From Bufo bufo (Eukaryota > Chordata > Amphibia > Anura > Bufonidae), in the NCBI RefSeq assembly GCF_905171765.1, contig NC_053392.1, positions 39,135,114-39,199,113 on the forward strand: a stretch of DNA of 64,000 nucleotides, read 5' to 3'. Each line of letters starts with the position of its first letter. Positions within the stretch are counted from its first letter, which is position 1. Below the pieces are notes generated by a model, which was not told the DNA's origin, made no database searches, and was given only the letters and a program-made list of their open reading frames with translations. Positions 47,851 through 58,539 of this stretch are shown piece by piece. A program made the translations under genes and the position numbers.

Positions 47851-50800
47851 TCTGGACTGTACAGACCCTACAGGTCTGAAGACTTTCCGGACTGTACGGA
47901 CCCTACAGGTCTGAAGACTTTCCGGACTGTATGGACCCTACAGGTCTGAAGACTTTCCGGACTGTACGGACCCTACAGGTCTGAAGACTTTCTGGACTGT
48001 ATGGACCCTACAGGTCTGAAGACTTTCCGGACTGTATGGACCCTACAGGTCTGAAGGCTCTCCGGACTGTATGGACCCTACAGGTCTGAAGGCTCTCCGG
48101 ACTGTATGGAGCCTACAGGTCTGAAGGCTTTCCGGACTGTATGGAGCCTACAGGTCTGAAGGCTCTCCGGACTGTATGGAGCCTACAGGTCTGAAGGCTT
48201 TCCGGACTGTATGGAGCCTACAGGTCTGAAGGCTCTCCGGACTGTACAGACCCTACAGGTCTGAAGGCTTTCCGGACTGTATGGACCCTACAGGTCTGAA
48301 GACTTTCCTGACTGTATGGACCCTACAGGTCTGAAGACTTTCCAGACTGTAAGGACCCTACAGGTCTGAAGATTTTCCGGACTGTACAGACCCTACAGGT
48401 CTGAAGACTTTCCTGACTGTACGGACCCTACAGGTCTGAAGATTTTCCGGACTGTACGGACCCTACAGGTCTGAAGACTTTCCGGACTGTACAGACCCTA
48501 CAGGTCTAAAGACTTTCCGGACTGTATGGACCCTACAGGTCTGAAGATTTTCCGGACTGTATGGACCCTACAGGTCTGAAGATTTTCCGGACTGTACGGA
48601 CCCTACAGGTCTGAAGACTTTCCTGACTGTACGGACCCTACAGGTCTGAAGACTTTCCGGACTGTACGGACCCTACAGGTCTGAAGACTTTCCTGACTGT
48701 ACGGACCCTACAGGTCTGAAGACTTCCCTGACTGTACGGACCCTACAGGTCTGAAGACTTTCCGGACTGTACGGACCCTACAGGTCTGAAGACTTTCCTG
48801 ACTGTACGGACCCTACAGGTCTGAAGACTTTCCGGACTGTATGGACCCTACAGGTCTGAAGACTTTCCGGACTGTACGGACCCTACAGGTCTGAAGACTT
48901 TCCTGACTGTACGGACCCTACAGGTCTGAAGACTTTCCGGACTGTATGGACCCTACAGGTCTGAAGACTTTCCGGACTGTAGGGACCCTACAGGTCTGAA
49001 GACTTTCCGGACTGTATGGACCCTACAGGTCTGAAGACTTTCCGGACCCTACAGGTCTGAAGACTTTCCGGACCGTACAGGTCTGAAGACTTTCCGGACT
49101 GTATGGACCCTACAGGTCTGAAGACTTTCCGGACTGTACGGACCCTACAGGTCTGAAGACTTTCCGGACTGTACGGACCCTACAGGTCTGAAGACTTTCC
49201 TGACTGTACGGACCCTACAGGTCTGAAGACTTTCCGGACTGTATGGACCCTACAGGTCTGAAGACTTTCCGGACTGTACGGACCCTACAGGTCTGAAGAC
49301 TTTCCGGACTGTACGGACCCTACAGGTCTGAAGACTTTCCGGACTGTATGGACCCTACAGGTCTGAAGACTTTCTGGACTGTACGGACCCTACAGGTCTG
49401 AAGACTTTCCGGACTGTACGGACCCTACAGGTCTGAAGATTTTCCGGACTGTATGGACCCTACAGGTCTGAAGACTTTCCTGACTGTACGGACCCTACAG
49501 GTCTGAAGATTTTCCGGACTGTACGGACCCTACAGGTCTGAAGACTTTCCGGACTGTACAGACCCTACAGGTCTAAAGACTTTCCGGACTGTATGGACCC
49601 TACAGGTCTGAAGATTTTCCGGACTGTATGGACCCTACAGGTCTGAAGATTTTCCGGACTGTACGGACCCTACAGGTCTGAAGACTTTCCTGACTGTACG
49701 GACCCTACAGGTCTGAAGACTTTCCGGACTGTACGGACCCTACAGGTCTGAAGACTTTCCTGACTGTACGGACCCTACAGGTCTGAAGACTTCCCTGACT
49801 GTACGGACCCTACAGGTCTGAAGACTTTCCGGACTGTACGGACCCTACAGGTCTGAAGACTTTCCTGACTGTACGGACCCTACAGGTCTGAAGACTTTCC
49901 GGACTGTATGGACCCTACAGGTCTGAAGACTTTCCGGACTGTACGGACCCTACAGGTCTGAAGACTTTCCTGACTGTACGGACCCTACAGGTCTGAAGAC
50001 TTTCCGGACTGTATGGACCCTACAGGTCTGAAGACTTTCCGGACTGTAGGGACCCTACAGGTCTGAAGACTTTCCGGACTGTATGGACCCTACAGGTCTG
50101 AAGACTTTCCGGACCCTACAGGTCTGAAGACTTTCCGGACCGTACAGGTCTGAAGACTTTCCGGACTGTATGGACCCTACAGGTCTGAAGACTTTCCGGA
50201 CTGTACGGACCCTACAGGTCTGAAGACTTTCCGGACTGTACGGACCCTACAGGTCTGAAGACTTTCCGGACTGTATGGACCCTACAGGTCTGAAGACTTT
50301 CTGGACTGTACGGACCCTACAGGTCTGAAGACTTTCCGGACTGTACGGACCCTACAGGTCTGAAGATTTTCCGGACTGTATGGACCCTACAGGTCTGAAG
50401 ATTTTCCGGACTGTACGGACCCTACAGGTCTGAAGACTTTCCTGACTGTACGGACCCTACAGGTCTGAAGACTTTCCGGACTGTACGGACCCTACAGGTC
50501 TGAAGACTTTCCTGACTGTACGGACCCTACAGGTCTGAAGACTTTCCTGACTGTACGGACCCTACAGGTCTGAAGACTTTCCGGACTGTACGGACCCTAC
50601 GGGTCTGAAGACTTTCCTGACTGTACGGACCCTACAGGTCTGAAGACTTTCCGGACTGTACGGACCCTACAGGTCTGAAGACTTTCCGGACTGTACGGAC
50701 CCTACAGGTCTGAAGACTTTCCGGACTGTAGGGACCCTACAGGTCTGAAGACTTTCCGGACTGTATGGACCCTACAGGTCTGAAGACTTTCCGGACCCTA

Positions 50801-51690
50801 CAGGTCTGAAGACTTTCCGGACTGTATGGACCCTACAGGTCTGAAGACTTTCCGGACTGTACGGACCCTACAGGTCTGAAGACTTTCCGGACTGTACGGA
50901 CCCTACAGGTCTGAAGACTTTCCGGACTGTACGGACCCTACAGGTCTGAAGACTTTCCGGACTGTATGGACCCTACAGGTCTGAAGACTTTCCGGACTGT
51001 AGGGACCCTACAGGTTTGAAGACTTTCCGGACTGTATGGACCCTACAGGTCTGAAGACTTTCCGGACCCTACAGGTCTGAAGACTTTCCGGACTGTATGG
51101 ACCCTACAGGTCTGAAGACTTTCCGGACTGTACGGACCCTACAGGTCTGAAGACTTTCCGGACTGTACGGACCCTACAGGTCTGAAGACTTTCCGGACTG
51201 TACGGACCCTACAGGTCTGAAGACTTTCCGGACTGTACGGACCCTACAGGTCTGAAGACTTTCCGGACTGTACGGACCCTACAGGTCTGAAGACTTTCCG
51301 GACTGTATGGACCCTACAGGTCTGAAGACTTTCCGGACTGTACGGACCCTACAGGTCTGAAGACTTTCCGGACTGTTTGGACCCTACAGGTCTGAAGACT
51401 TTCCGGACTGTACGGACCCTACAGGTCTGAAGACTTTCCTGACTGTACTGACCCTACAGGCCTGAAGATTTTCCGGACTGTATGGACCCTACAGGTCTGA
51501 AGGCTCTCCGGACTGTACGGACCCTACAGGTCTGAAGACTTTCCTGACTGTATGGACCCTACAGGTCTGAAGACTTTCCGGACTGTACGGACCCTACAGG
51601 TCTGAAGACTTTCCGGACTGTATGGACCCTACAGGTCTGAAGACTTTCCGGACTGTATGGACCCTACAGGTCTGAAGACTTTCCGGACTG
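47850..51690. repeat. 35-bp satellite array, about 109 copies
   Basis: The unit GGACTGTACGGACCCTACAG plus GTCTGAAGACTTTCC repeats without spacers over 3.8 kb inside the SCARA5 intron. Variants (TATGG/TACGG, CCTGAC/CCGGAC, GATTTT) recur in the same order about 1067 bp apart: CAGGTCTAAA at 48501 and 49568, GACCGTACAG at 49071 and 50138. That indicates higher-order duplication. Confidence 0.95.
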
Positions 51691-52274
51691 TACTGCACCA
51701 GCATGGGACAATAGGAGAAAGATATGAGGTTTTGCAGTATGAAGGATAGCCAGAAACCAGAACTGTGACTGCAGCTCTAGATGTGACTGGAGCAGAAGAC
51801 GAGATGTAACTGCTGATGACTGGCTCCTGTCTCAGACATAACTAAGGAGACTGTATCTGGCCGACAAGAGGATTCCTGCAGGACGCCTTGGCCAGTCTCA
51901 TAGAGCGGAGAAGGAAAATGGATTTCAGTGACTTCCATCCAAGACGATGAACTCGAGTCTATTTTTAGGTTGGAAGGTAGCTGCACGCACCTGGCACAGC
52001 GCTGGTTAAATCCCCTCGTTTGCTTCCTTGTTCGTTCACATTTAGAGGGGATGTCACATGAAGGGTTAATATCGCTCCAGATTGTAGCGTCCATCATTTC
52101 AGCATAAGAAATATATTTACCTTCCCAAATTATTCGGATCTATTTCCATGGACACAAGGGAACGCTCCCTTATCTGACCAGACAGAGCAGCGCCATCTAG
52201 TGGCCATATTTATAATTGCCAGAACTGATCACTTAGGCGCAGGATTTCCTACCTGCTACTAAGCTCCAGACTAA

Positions 52275-52499
52275 GGGCTCGTTCACACGACCGTGACGTT
52301 TTTTTGCGGTCCGCAAAACATGGATGGCGCCCGTGTGCCTTCCGCAATTTGCGGAACGGAACAGGAGGCCTATTATAGAAATGCCTATTCTTGTCTTTTG
52401 CGGAGCCATTGAAATGAATGATTCCGTATACGGACCGTATGAGGAACGCAGAAAACGGCCTGTATACGAAACGCAAAATACGTTTGTGTGAACGAGCCC
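52275..52499. mobile_element. PIF/Harbinger-like MITE
   Basis: The 225-bp element has ends GGGCTCGTTCACACGACCG and TTTGTGTGAACGAGCCC with TAA on both sides (52272-52274, 52500-52502). It lies about 200 bp inside the SCARA5 intron from the upstream exon. Confidence 0.9.
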
Positions 52500-52518
52500 T
52501 AATATACGACAGTCTAGG

Positions 52519-52635
52519 GCAGTGGTGGCTAACCTCCGGCACTCCAGCTGTGGTGAAACTACAACTCCCAGCATGCTCCATGCAAAGTACAGGTTCCCTA
52601 CGGGCTCATGCAACGGCCGTGTGCATGAGCCCTAA
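52519..52635 (+). mobile_element. hAT end fragment and mini-foldback
   Basis: CAGTGGTGGCTAACCTCCGG followed by CTACAACTCCCAGCATG is a terminal piece of a dispersed hAT-like repeat without a visible partner end. Directly after it, GGGCTCATGCA...TGCATGAGCCC (about 52602-52633) is a 31-bp remnant of a Harbinger-like MITE. Confidence 0.5.
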
Positions 52636-52691
52636 GGATGATAGGAGTTATAACACCTGGCGGTCGCCCAAGGCCAGTCATTTCTTTTTAC

Positions 52692-52886
52692 CTTGACCAA
52701 ATTTGGCCGTCCTGTACACCTCCTCCGCTCCTTTGTATCCCAGCATCCGGCAGACGACATCCCCGTCTTTCTTGTCCCAGCCGTCGTCGCACACGGTGCC
52801 CCAGCGCTTGTCGTGGTACACCTCCACCCTTCCTTCGTGGGGTCCAGATCCGTTCACCAGTCGCACCACCCCCTCCTCAGCCGACC
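52692..52886 (-). CDS. SCARA5: SCARA5 penultimate coding exon (first half of SRCR domain)
   Basis: This 195-bp exon encodes 65 codons' worth of sequence including [29 protein letters not shown] and [10 protein letters not shown], ending FGQ plus one base. This is the N-terminal half of a group A scavenger receptor cysteine-rich domain, and from family knowledge the wording matches SCARA5 more closely than MARCO, MSR1 or LOXL proteins. SCARA5 is a type II membrane, trimeric scavenger receptor that binds ferritin; the SRCR domain is its extracellular C-terminus. On the minus strand the exon is preceded by TTAATTCCAG and followed by GTAAAAAG, so both borders are canonical, and both are phase 1. 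Two of the six SRCR cysteines lie here. The preceding exon (collagen-like stalk) is not visible and should lie beyond position 64000 or be too short to recognise. Reading past the donor into the intron gives only KKK and is not coding. Confidence 0.93.
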
Positions 52887-52889
52887 CTG

Positions 52890-53780
52890 GAATTAAACAC
52901 ATCGGGGATTATAATACCGAAATGGAAGTTATGGCTCTGTTCATCCTGAGCCTCCTGGTTCATGAACCGAAATTTAGAACTACAGTGAAGACCGACACAC
53001 AGGCAGAATTTTCATAAATCATAACCACCAGCGAGAAAAACAAGATTGAGGGTTGCCTTATTTTCTCGGAAGGCTTGGTGACAGCCATCAGCATCGGACT
53101 GAAGTCCCTTGGGCTCTGCCGGCGGAATTGATTCTGAGGGCCCACCCTGGGGGGGGGGGGGGGGAGGACGTTCGGCCTTGCACCCACTTCCCAGGCATCA
53201 GTGATGGAGCGCTGCATTCCTGAGTGGAATTTTTTGCTCAGGGTCACCGTATCACGCAAAGGTCGCCGTCCTTATACGTAGAGATCGCGTATCGGTGACA
53301 AAGGCGCAAAGATGAAGGAAAGTGACAAATGTTTAGGATGGATTCACAGAAGTCATTTATTTAGTTGCATTTTTTACCAAAAGTTTTAAAACAGCAAAAA
53401 AAAAAAAAAAAAAGGGATTATTTTGTGAAAATCGACAGTTTTCTCACAATTATGTGAAGAGCTAGTGGGGCGGTATCCAGGACCCCCCATATGTATCCAG
53501 GACCCCCCATATGTATCCAGGACCCCCCATATGTATCCAGGACCTCCACAGAGATGATAAGGGTTCTGGTAGAAAGAAGTGAAGATACTGCTCACAACTC
53601 CCATCATTTGCAGGAAAAAAAAGACTTCCTAATTAGCTTATATTTTCCATAGGTAAGTGAACTCCAGACTGATACATTGTAACAAACCATCACCAAAAGA
53701 GAGATTTCTGCTACTGATGTGTTCACCTCACAGAGGATTGTCTGGACTGGATGCATAGCAACAAAACCTCAGCTCTGAGT
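52890..53780. other. SCARA5 intron upstream of the SRCR exon
   Basis: No further exon is recognised. It contains a G-run at 53150, an A-run at 53397 and a 20-bp tandem repeat (TATCCAGGACCCCCCATATG, about 3.7 copies, 53472-53545). Confidence 0.5.
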
Positions 53781-54941
53781 ATTGGGTCTACAGGATGTAA
53801 CTGAGGATCAGTACAGGATAAGTAATGTATGTACACAGTGACTCCACCAGCAGAATATTGAGTGCAGCTCTGGGGTATAATACAGGATGTAACTCAGGAT
53901 CAGTACAGGATAAGTAATGTAATGTATGTACACAGTGACTGTACCAGCAGAATAGTGAGTGCAGCTCTGGAGTATAATACAGGATGTAACTCAGGATCAG
54001 TACAGGATAAGTAATGTATGTACACAGTGACTGCACCAGCAGAATAGTGAGTGCAGCTCTGGAGTATAATACAGGATGTAACTCAGGATCAGTACAGGAT
54101 AAGTAATGTAATGTATGTACACAGTGACTGCACCAGCAGAACAGTGAGTGCAGCTCTGGAGTATAATACAGGATGTAACTCAGGATCAGTACAGGATAAG
54201 TAATGTATTGTATGTACACAGTGACTGCACCAGCAGAATAGTGAGTGCAGCTCTGGAGTATAATACAGGATGTAACTCAGGATCAATACAGGATAAGTAA
54301 TGTAATGTATGTACACAGTGACTGTACCAGCAGAATAGTGAGTGCAGCTCTGGAGTATAATACAGGATGTAACTCAGGATCAGTACAGGATAAGTAATGT
54401 ATGTACACAGTGACTGCACCAGCAGAATAGTGAGTGCAGCTCTGGAGTATAATACAGGATGTAACTCAGGATCAGTACAGGATAAGTAATGTTATGTATG
54501 TACACAGTGACTGCACCAGCAGAATAGTGAGTGCAGCTCTGGAGTATAATACAGAATGTAACTCAGGATCAGCACAGGATAAGTAATGTAATGTATGTAC
54601 ACAGTGACTCCACCAGCAGAATAGTGAGTGCAGCTCTGGAGTATAATACAGAATGTAACTCAGGATCAGTACAGGATAAGTAATGTATGTACACAGTGAC
54701 TGTACCAGCAGAATAGTGAGTGCAGCTCTGGAGTATAATACAGAATGTAACTCAGGATCAGTACAGGATAAGTAATGTAATGTATGTACACAGTGACTGC
54801 ACCAGCAGAATAGTGAGTGCAGCTCTGGAGTATAATACAGAATGTAACTCAGGATCAGTACAGGATAAGTAATGTAATGTATATACACAGTGACTGCACC
54901 AGCAGAATAGTGAGTGCAGCTCTGGAGTATAATACAGGATG

Positions 54942-55290
54942 ACCTGTATAGTTTCCCCTGAAGACGCCGACAGGCTCGGCGAAACATGTAGGGACACAGG
55001 TTTAGAGTTTTAGGTAGGAGTTAGTCAGGGGGCCTAATAATAACTCTCTGGAGTAAGAGACTATTCAATACCAGATGTTACTGAACACTAGGAACAACTA
55101 GGTATCAGAGGCACAAGTTGTATCAGTAGAATTGGCAATCGACCCTGGAGTTGCTAACTCCTAAGTTTTAAATATGCTCCCAAGTAATATGTGTTTTTAA
55201 AAATAATCACAATAAAATTGAGTTTTAATAATACTAGTCAGAGGAGCTGCAAAAATACGCCTGGTCCATGTGACCTCTAATAAAAATTTT
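54942..55290 (+). mobile_element. 349-bp insertion beginning with a hammerhead-like motif
   Basis: The satellite breaks off at AATACAGGATG (54931-54941) and restarts with the same AATACAGGATG at 55291. The insert therefore shows either a target duplication or register-preserving insertion. It opens with the hammerhead-like fold and ends in AATAAAAATTTT. It has no coding capacity. Confidence 0.7.
54943..55000 (+). ncRNA. hammerhead-ribozyme-like motif (type I, minimal stem III)
   Basis: Outer stem I is CCTGT (54943-54947) with ACAGG (54996-55000) plus CCC (54955-54957) with GGG (54991-54993). Between the strands lie CUGAAGA (54958-54964), one extra C, a 5-bp stem II GCCGA/UCGGC, GAAA (54981-54984), a two-pair stem III (AC...GU with loop AU) and UA as predicted cleavage dinucleotide (54989-54990). 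All core bases of the consensus are present; the extra C before stem II is the one deviation. Confidence 0.55.
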
Positions 55291-56144
55291 AATACAGGAT
55301 GTAACTCAGGATCAGTACAGGATAAGTAATGTAATGTATGTACAGAGTGACTCCACCAGCAGAATAGTGAGTGCAGCTCTGGAGTATAATACAGGATGTA
55401 ACTCAGGATCAGTACAGGATAAGTAATGTAATGTATGTACACAGTGACTCCACCAGCAGAATAGTGAGTGCAGCTCTGGAGTATACAGGATGTAACTCAG
55501 GATCAGTACAGGATAAGTAATGTAATGTATGTACACAGTGACTCCACCAGCAGAATAGTGAGTGCAGCTCTGGGGTATAATACAGGATGTAACTCAGGAT
55601 CAGTACAGGATAAGTAATGTAATGTATGTACACAGTGACTGCACCAGCAGAATAGTGAGTGCAGCTCTGGAGTATAATACAGGATGTAACTCAGGATCAG
55701 TACAGGATAAGTAATGTAATGTATATACACAGTGACTGCACCAGCAGAATAGTGAGTGCAGCTCTGGAGTATAATACAGGATGTAACTCAGGATCAGTAC
55801 AGGATAAGTAATGTAATGTATGTACACAGTGACTCCTCCAGCAGAATAGTGAGTGCAGCTCCGGAGTATAATACAGGAAGTAACTTAGGATCAGTACAGG
55901 ATAAGTAATGTAATGTATATACACAGTGACTGCACCAGCAGAATAGTGAGTGCAGCTCTGGAGTACAATACAGGATGTAACTCAGGATCAGTACAGGATA
56001 AGTAATGTAATGTATGTACACAGTGACTCCACCAGCAGAATAGTGAGTGCAGCTCTGGAGTATAATACAGGATGTAACTCAGGATCAGTACAGGATAAGT
56101 AATGTATGTACACAGTGACTGCACCAGCAGAATACCATAGATAC

Positions 56145-57640
56145 TAGTAAATCAGTGAGGGGGTAACAGTCTGGGGTAATGTTACTCCACGCTCTCCTAC
56201 AATGAGTACATGTGTGATTTAGGCTGGTGGTAATGGGGTAGGGCGGAATATAATAGAAGCAGTTTAATGTCCATATTGATGAGAGGGACTAACACTGGTC
56301 ATGTGACTGAGCGGAGCGACTCGTGCGATCTGTACGGCTTGGGTCGCGTTATTTTATTATGACAGTTATGATGGGAATGGTCTAATATTTCCTCTGCTTA
56401 TTTTTATGCCGCGCTCTGGAATTTCACTTGGCTGGGGACTCCGCATTACACATACTGGAACAGTGCGGAGCCTTGGTCAGCAGCCAGGGACTGGACAGGA
56501 GGAGAGCGCTGGAACAGAGGCACACAATAAACTCCTTAAACTAAAATCATCTGCAGATGTAGAAGAGCCGAGCTTGTGCAGCGCAGTAGTGGTGAATTTG
56601 TCTCCAGCAACAATGCTGACATTTCTGTATATTATAGTTTCCTCTCCAGATGTAGCAGAGCTGTAACAGAGGAGAGCGCTTCTCTCTATACGACTACATA
56701 TGTAGGCAGCATTTCTCTCCATGTATCACACGCCTCAATACTGAAATGACACCAAGAAGGAATCTGGAGCCCGGATGTATTTAGAGGGGTCTTTACTTGT
56801 TTAGGAGGTCTAGTCTTGGGTCTTTGGTCCATATTGAATTAGGGGTTCTGCTCTGAAGTCTGGTCTAGGGTCTGTATTTATTAGGCTACATTTATGGGAT
56901 CTGGTTTGGGGTCTACTGGGTGTGATGAAGGCCTGAAGGGGCGCCATATGCACTACCTATGGTAATAACGTCTTAGGCCAGGGGCACGCCCTGTAGAAAT
57001 GGACGTGGCAAATGGTAAAAAAATGATCCGCATATTTGGTTTCACTATTGTCAACCATTTACCTTGATGTATAGGTAGTTCCTCTAGGGGGAATTACATA
57101 GGGGCCAGGACTTTGGATATGGTGTTGGGGGATATTCTTAAGTTTTTTTTCCCCCCTAATTTATTGGTATTTTTATTATTATTACAGTTAATAGTGACTG
57201 TGGCGTCCAAGCTGTTTAGAGAGAGGGAGGTCCCTCTGTCTTCCATCAGCTCCCCGCAAATGAGATAGTGGGACGCTCATGTCTTTGATTGGCAGCCTGG
57301 GGCTTAATGAAGGCTCCAGGCCTGACTGCAGAGCGGGCCTAGCATGGTGCACCTCTCTGCCGGTGTCTGTCAGTATAGAACTGACAGTATAATGCTCTGT
57401 ACTGCATAAGCCGTAAAGTGTATTACTGAAGTGATCAAAAGGTTGTCTGTTAATGTCCCATTGGGGGCCTAATAAATGGTTAAAAAAAAGTTTTATTAAG
57501 TAAAAACAGTGGCAGCTAAGGGAGTAACCAGTCCAGATCGGCACTTCTGCTGATCCGGGAGTCCAGTGCAGTGCCCAGACAAGGCGGCAGTCCAGCCTAA
57601 GGCCCCTTAGTGACTGCTGTAAAAAGGTGTATTGGTGGCC
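56145..57640. other. non-coding stretch
   Basis: Between the satellite and the next MITE I see no exon, RNA gene or mobile-element end that I can support. Confidence 0.45.
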
Positions 57641-57645
57641 ACTAA

Positions 57646-58534
57646 GGCCCCTTTCACACGGGCGAGTTTTCCGCGCGGGTGCAATGCGTCAGGTGAACGC
57701 ATTGCACCCGCACTGAATCCGGACCCATTCATTTCTATGGGGCTGTGCACACGCTGCGGTGATTTTCACGCATCACTTGTGCGTTGCGTGAAATTTTCAG
57801 CTTGCTCTATTTTGTGCGTTTTTCACGCAATGCAGGCCCCATAGAAGTGAATGGGGCTGCATAAAAATCACAAGCATCCGCAAGCAAGTGCGGATGCGGT
57901 GCGATTTTCACGCACGGTTGCTAGGAGACGATCGGGATGGGGACCCGATCATTATTATTTTCCCTTATAACATGGTTATAAGGGAAAATAATAGCATTCT
58001 GAATACAGAATGCATAGTACAATAGCGCTGGAGGGGTTAAAAAAAAAAATAATTTAACTCATCTCATCCACTTGTTCGCGCAGTCGGCATCTCTTCTGTC
58101 TTCTTCTTTGCTGTCCAGGAGGAAAAGGACCCATGGTGATGTCACTGTGCTCATCACATGGTCCATCACCATGGTGATGGATCATGTGACGGACCATGTG
58201 ATGAGCGCAGTGACGTCACCACAGGTCCTTTTCCTCCTGGACAGCAAAGAAGAGAAGCCGGGCAGAGCAAACAAGTGGATGAGGTGAGTTAAATATTTTT
58301 AATTTTTTTTAACCCCTTCAGCCCTATTTTACTTAGCATTCTGCTATTAAGAATGCTATTATTATATGCTTTTCTAAAGAAGTTCGGGTTTGGGTACCAA
58401 ACATGCCGATCTTTCTCACGCGCGTGCAAAACGCATTAAAATTTTTGCACTCGCGTGGAAAAATCGCGCATTTTCCCGCGACGCACCCGCATCTTATCCG
58501 GCCCAAATCCATGACGCCCGTGTAAAAAGAGGCC
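57646..58534. mobile_element. PIF/Harbinger-like MITE, 889 bp
   Basis: The ends GGCCCCTTTCACACGGGCG and CGCCCGTGTAAAAAGAGGCC are inverted with TAA on both sides (57643-57645, 58535-58537). Inside, 58115-58245 is a large palindrome centred on CCATCACCATGGTGATGG, whose arms include AGGAGGAAAAGGACC and its complement, and TTTTCCCTTATAAC forms a second hairpin near 57960. Confidence 0.88.
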
Positions 58535-58539
58535 TAAGG

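Larger units (their letters stand above)
31715..52691 (-). other. SCARA5: SCARA5 last intron (about 21 kb, repeat-filled)
   Basis: This is the phase 1 intron between the two SRCR exons. It starts with GTAAAAAG (minus strand, donor at 52691) and ends with TTTTTACAG (acceptor at 31715). Splitting of group A SRCR domains over two exons is normal for the family, which supports pairing the exons. The intron holds a minisatellite-expanded hAT-like element, a palindromic TTAA element, a nest of Harbinger-like MITEs, a 35-bp satellite array and several smaller repeats; roughly half or more of it is recognisable repeat. Confidence 0.88.
53780..56140. repeat. 97-bp tandem array, interrupted once
   Basis: Units contain GTACACAGTGACTGCACCAG, CAGAATAGTGAGTGCAGCTC, TGGAGTATAATACAGGATGT and AACTCAGGATCAGTACAGGA. 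The period is about 97 bp, or 92 where one GTAAT is missing. There are about 20 units in two blocks, 53780-54941 and 55291-56140. The frames found on the minus strand are repeat artefacts. Confidence 0.93.

Noticed and set aside
47850..51690. CRISPR-like appearance of the 35-bp repeats
   Set aside because: Units are contiguous with no unique spacers, and the context is a vertebrate intron.
47850..51690. CTGAAGA in every 35-bp unit as a hammerhead core
   Set aside because: No GAAA follows at the required place and no stem II can form; the heptamer alone is not evidence.
53788..56124. Series of ~75-codon minus-strand frames
   Set aside because: Each is one or more 97-bp satellite units read in the same frame, not a gene family.
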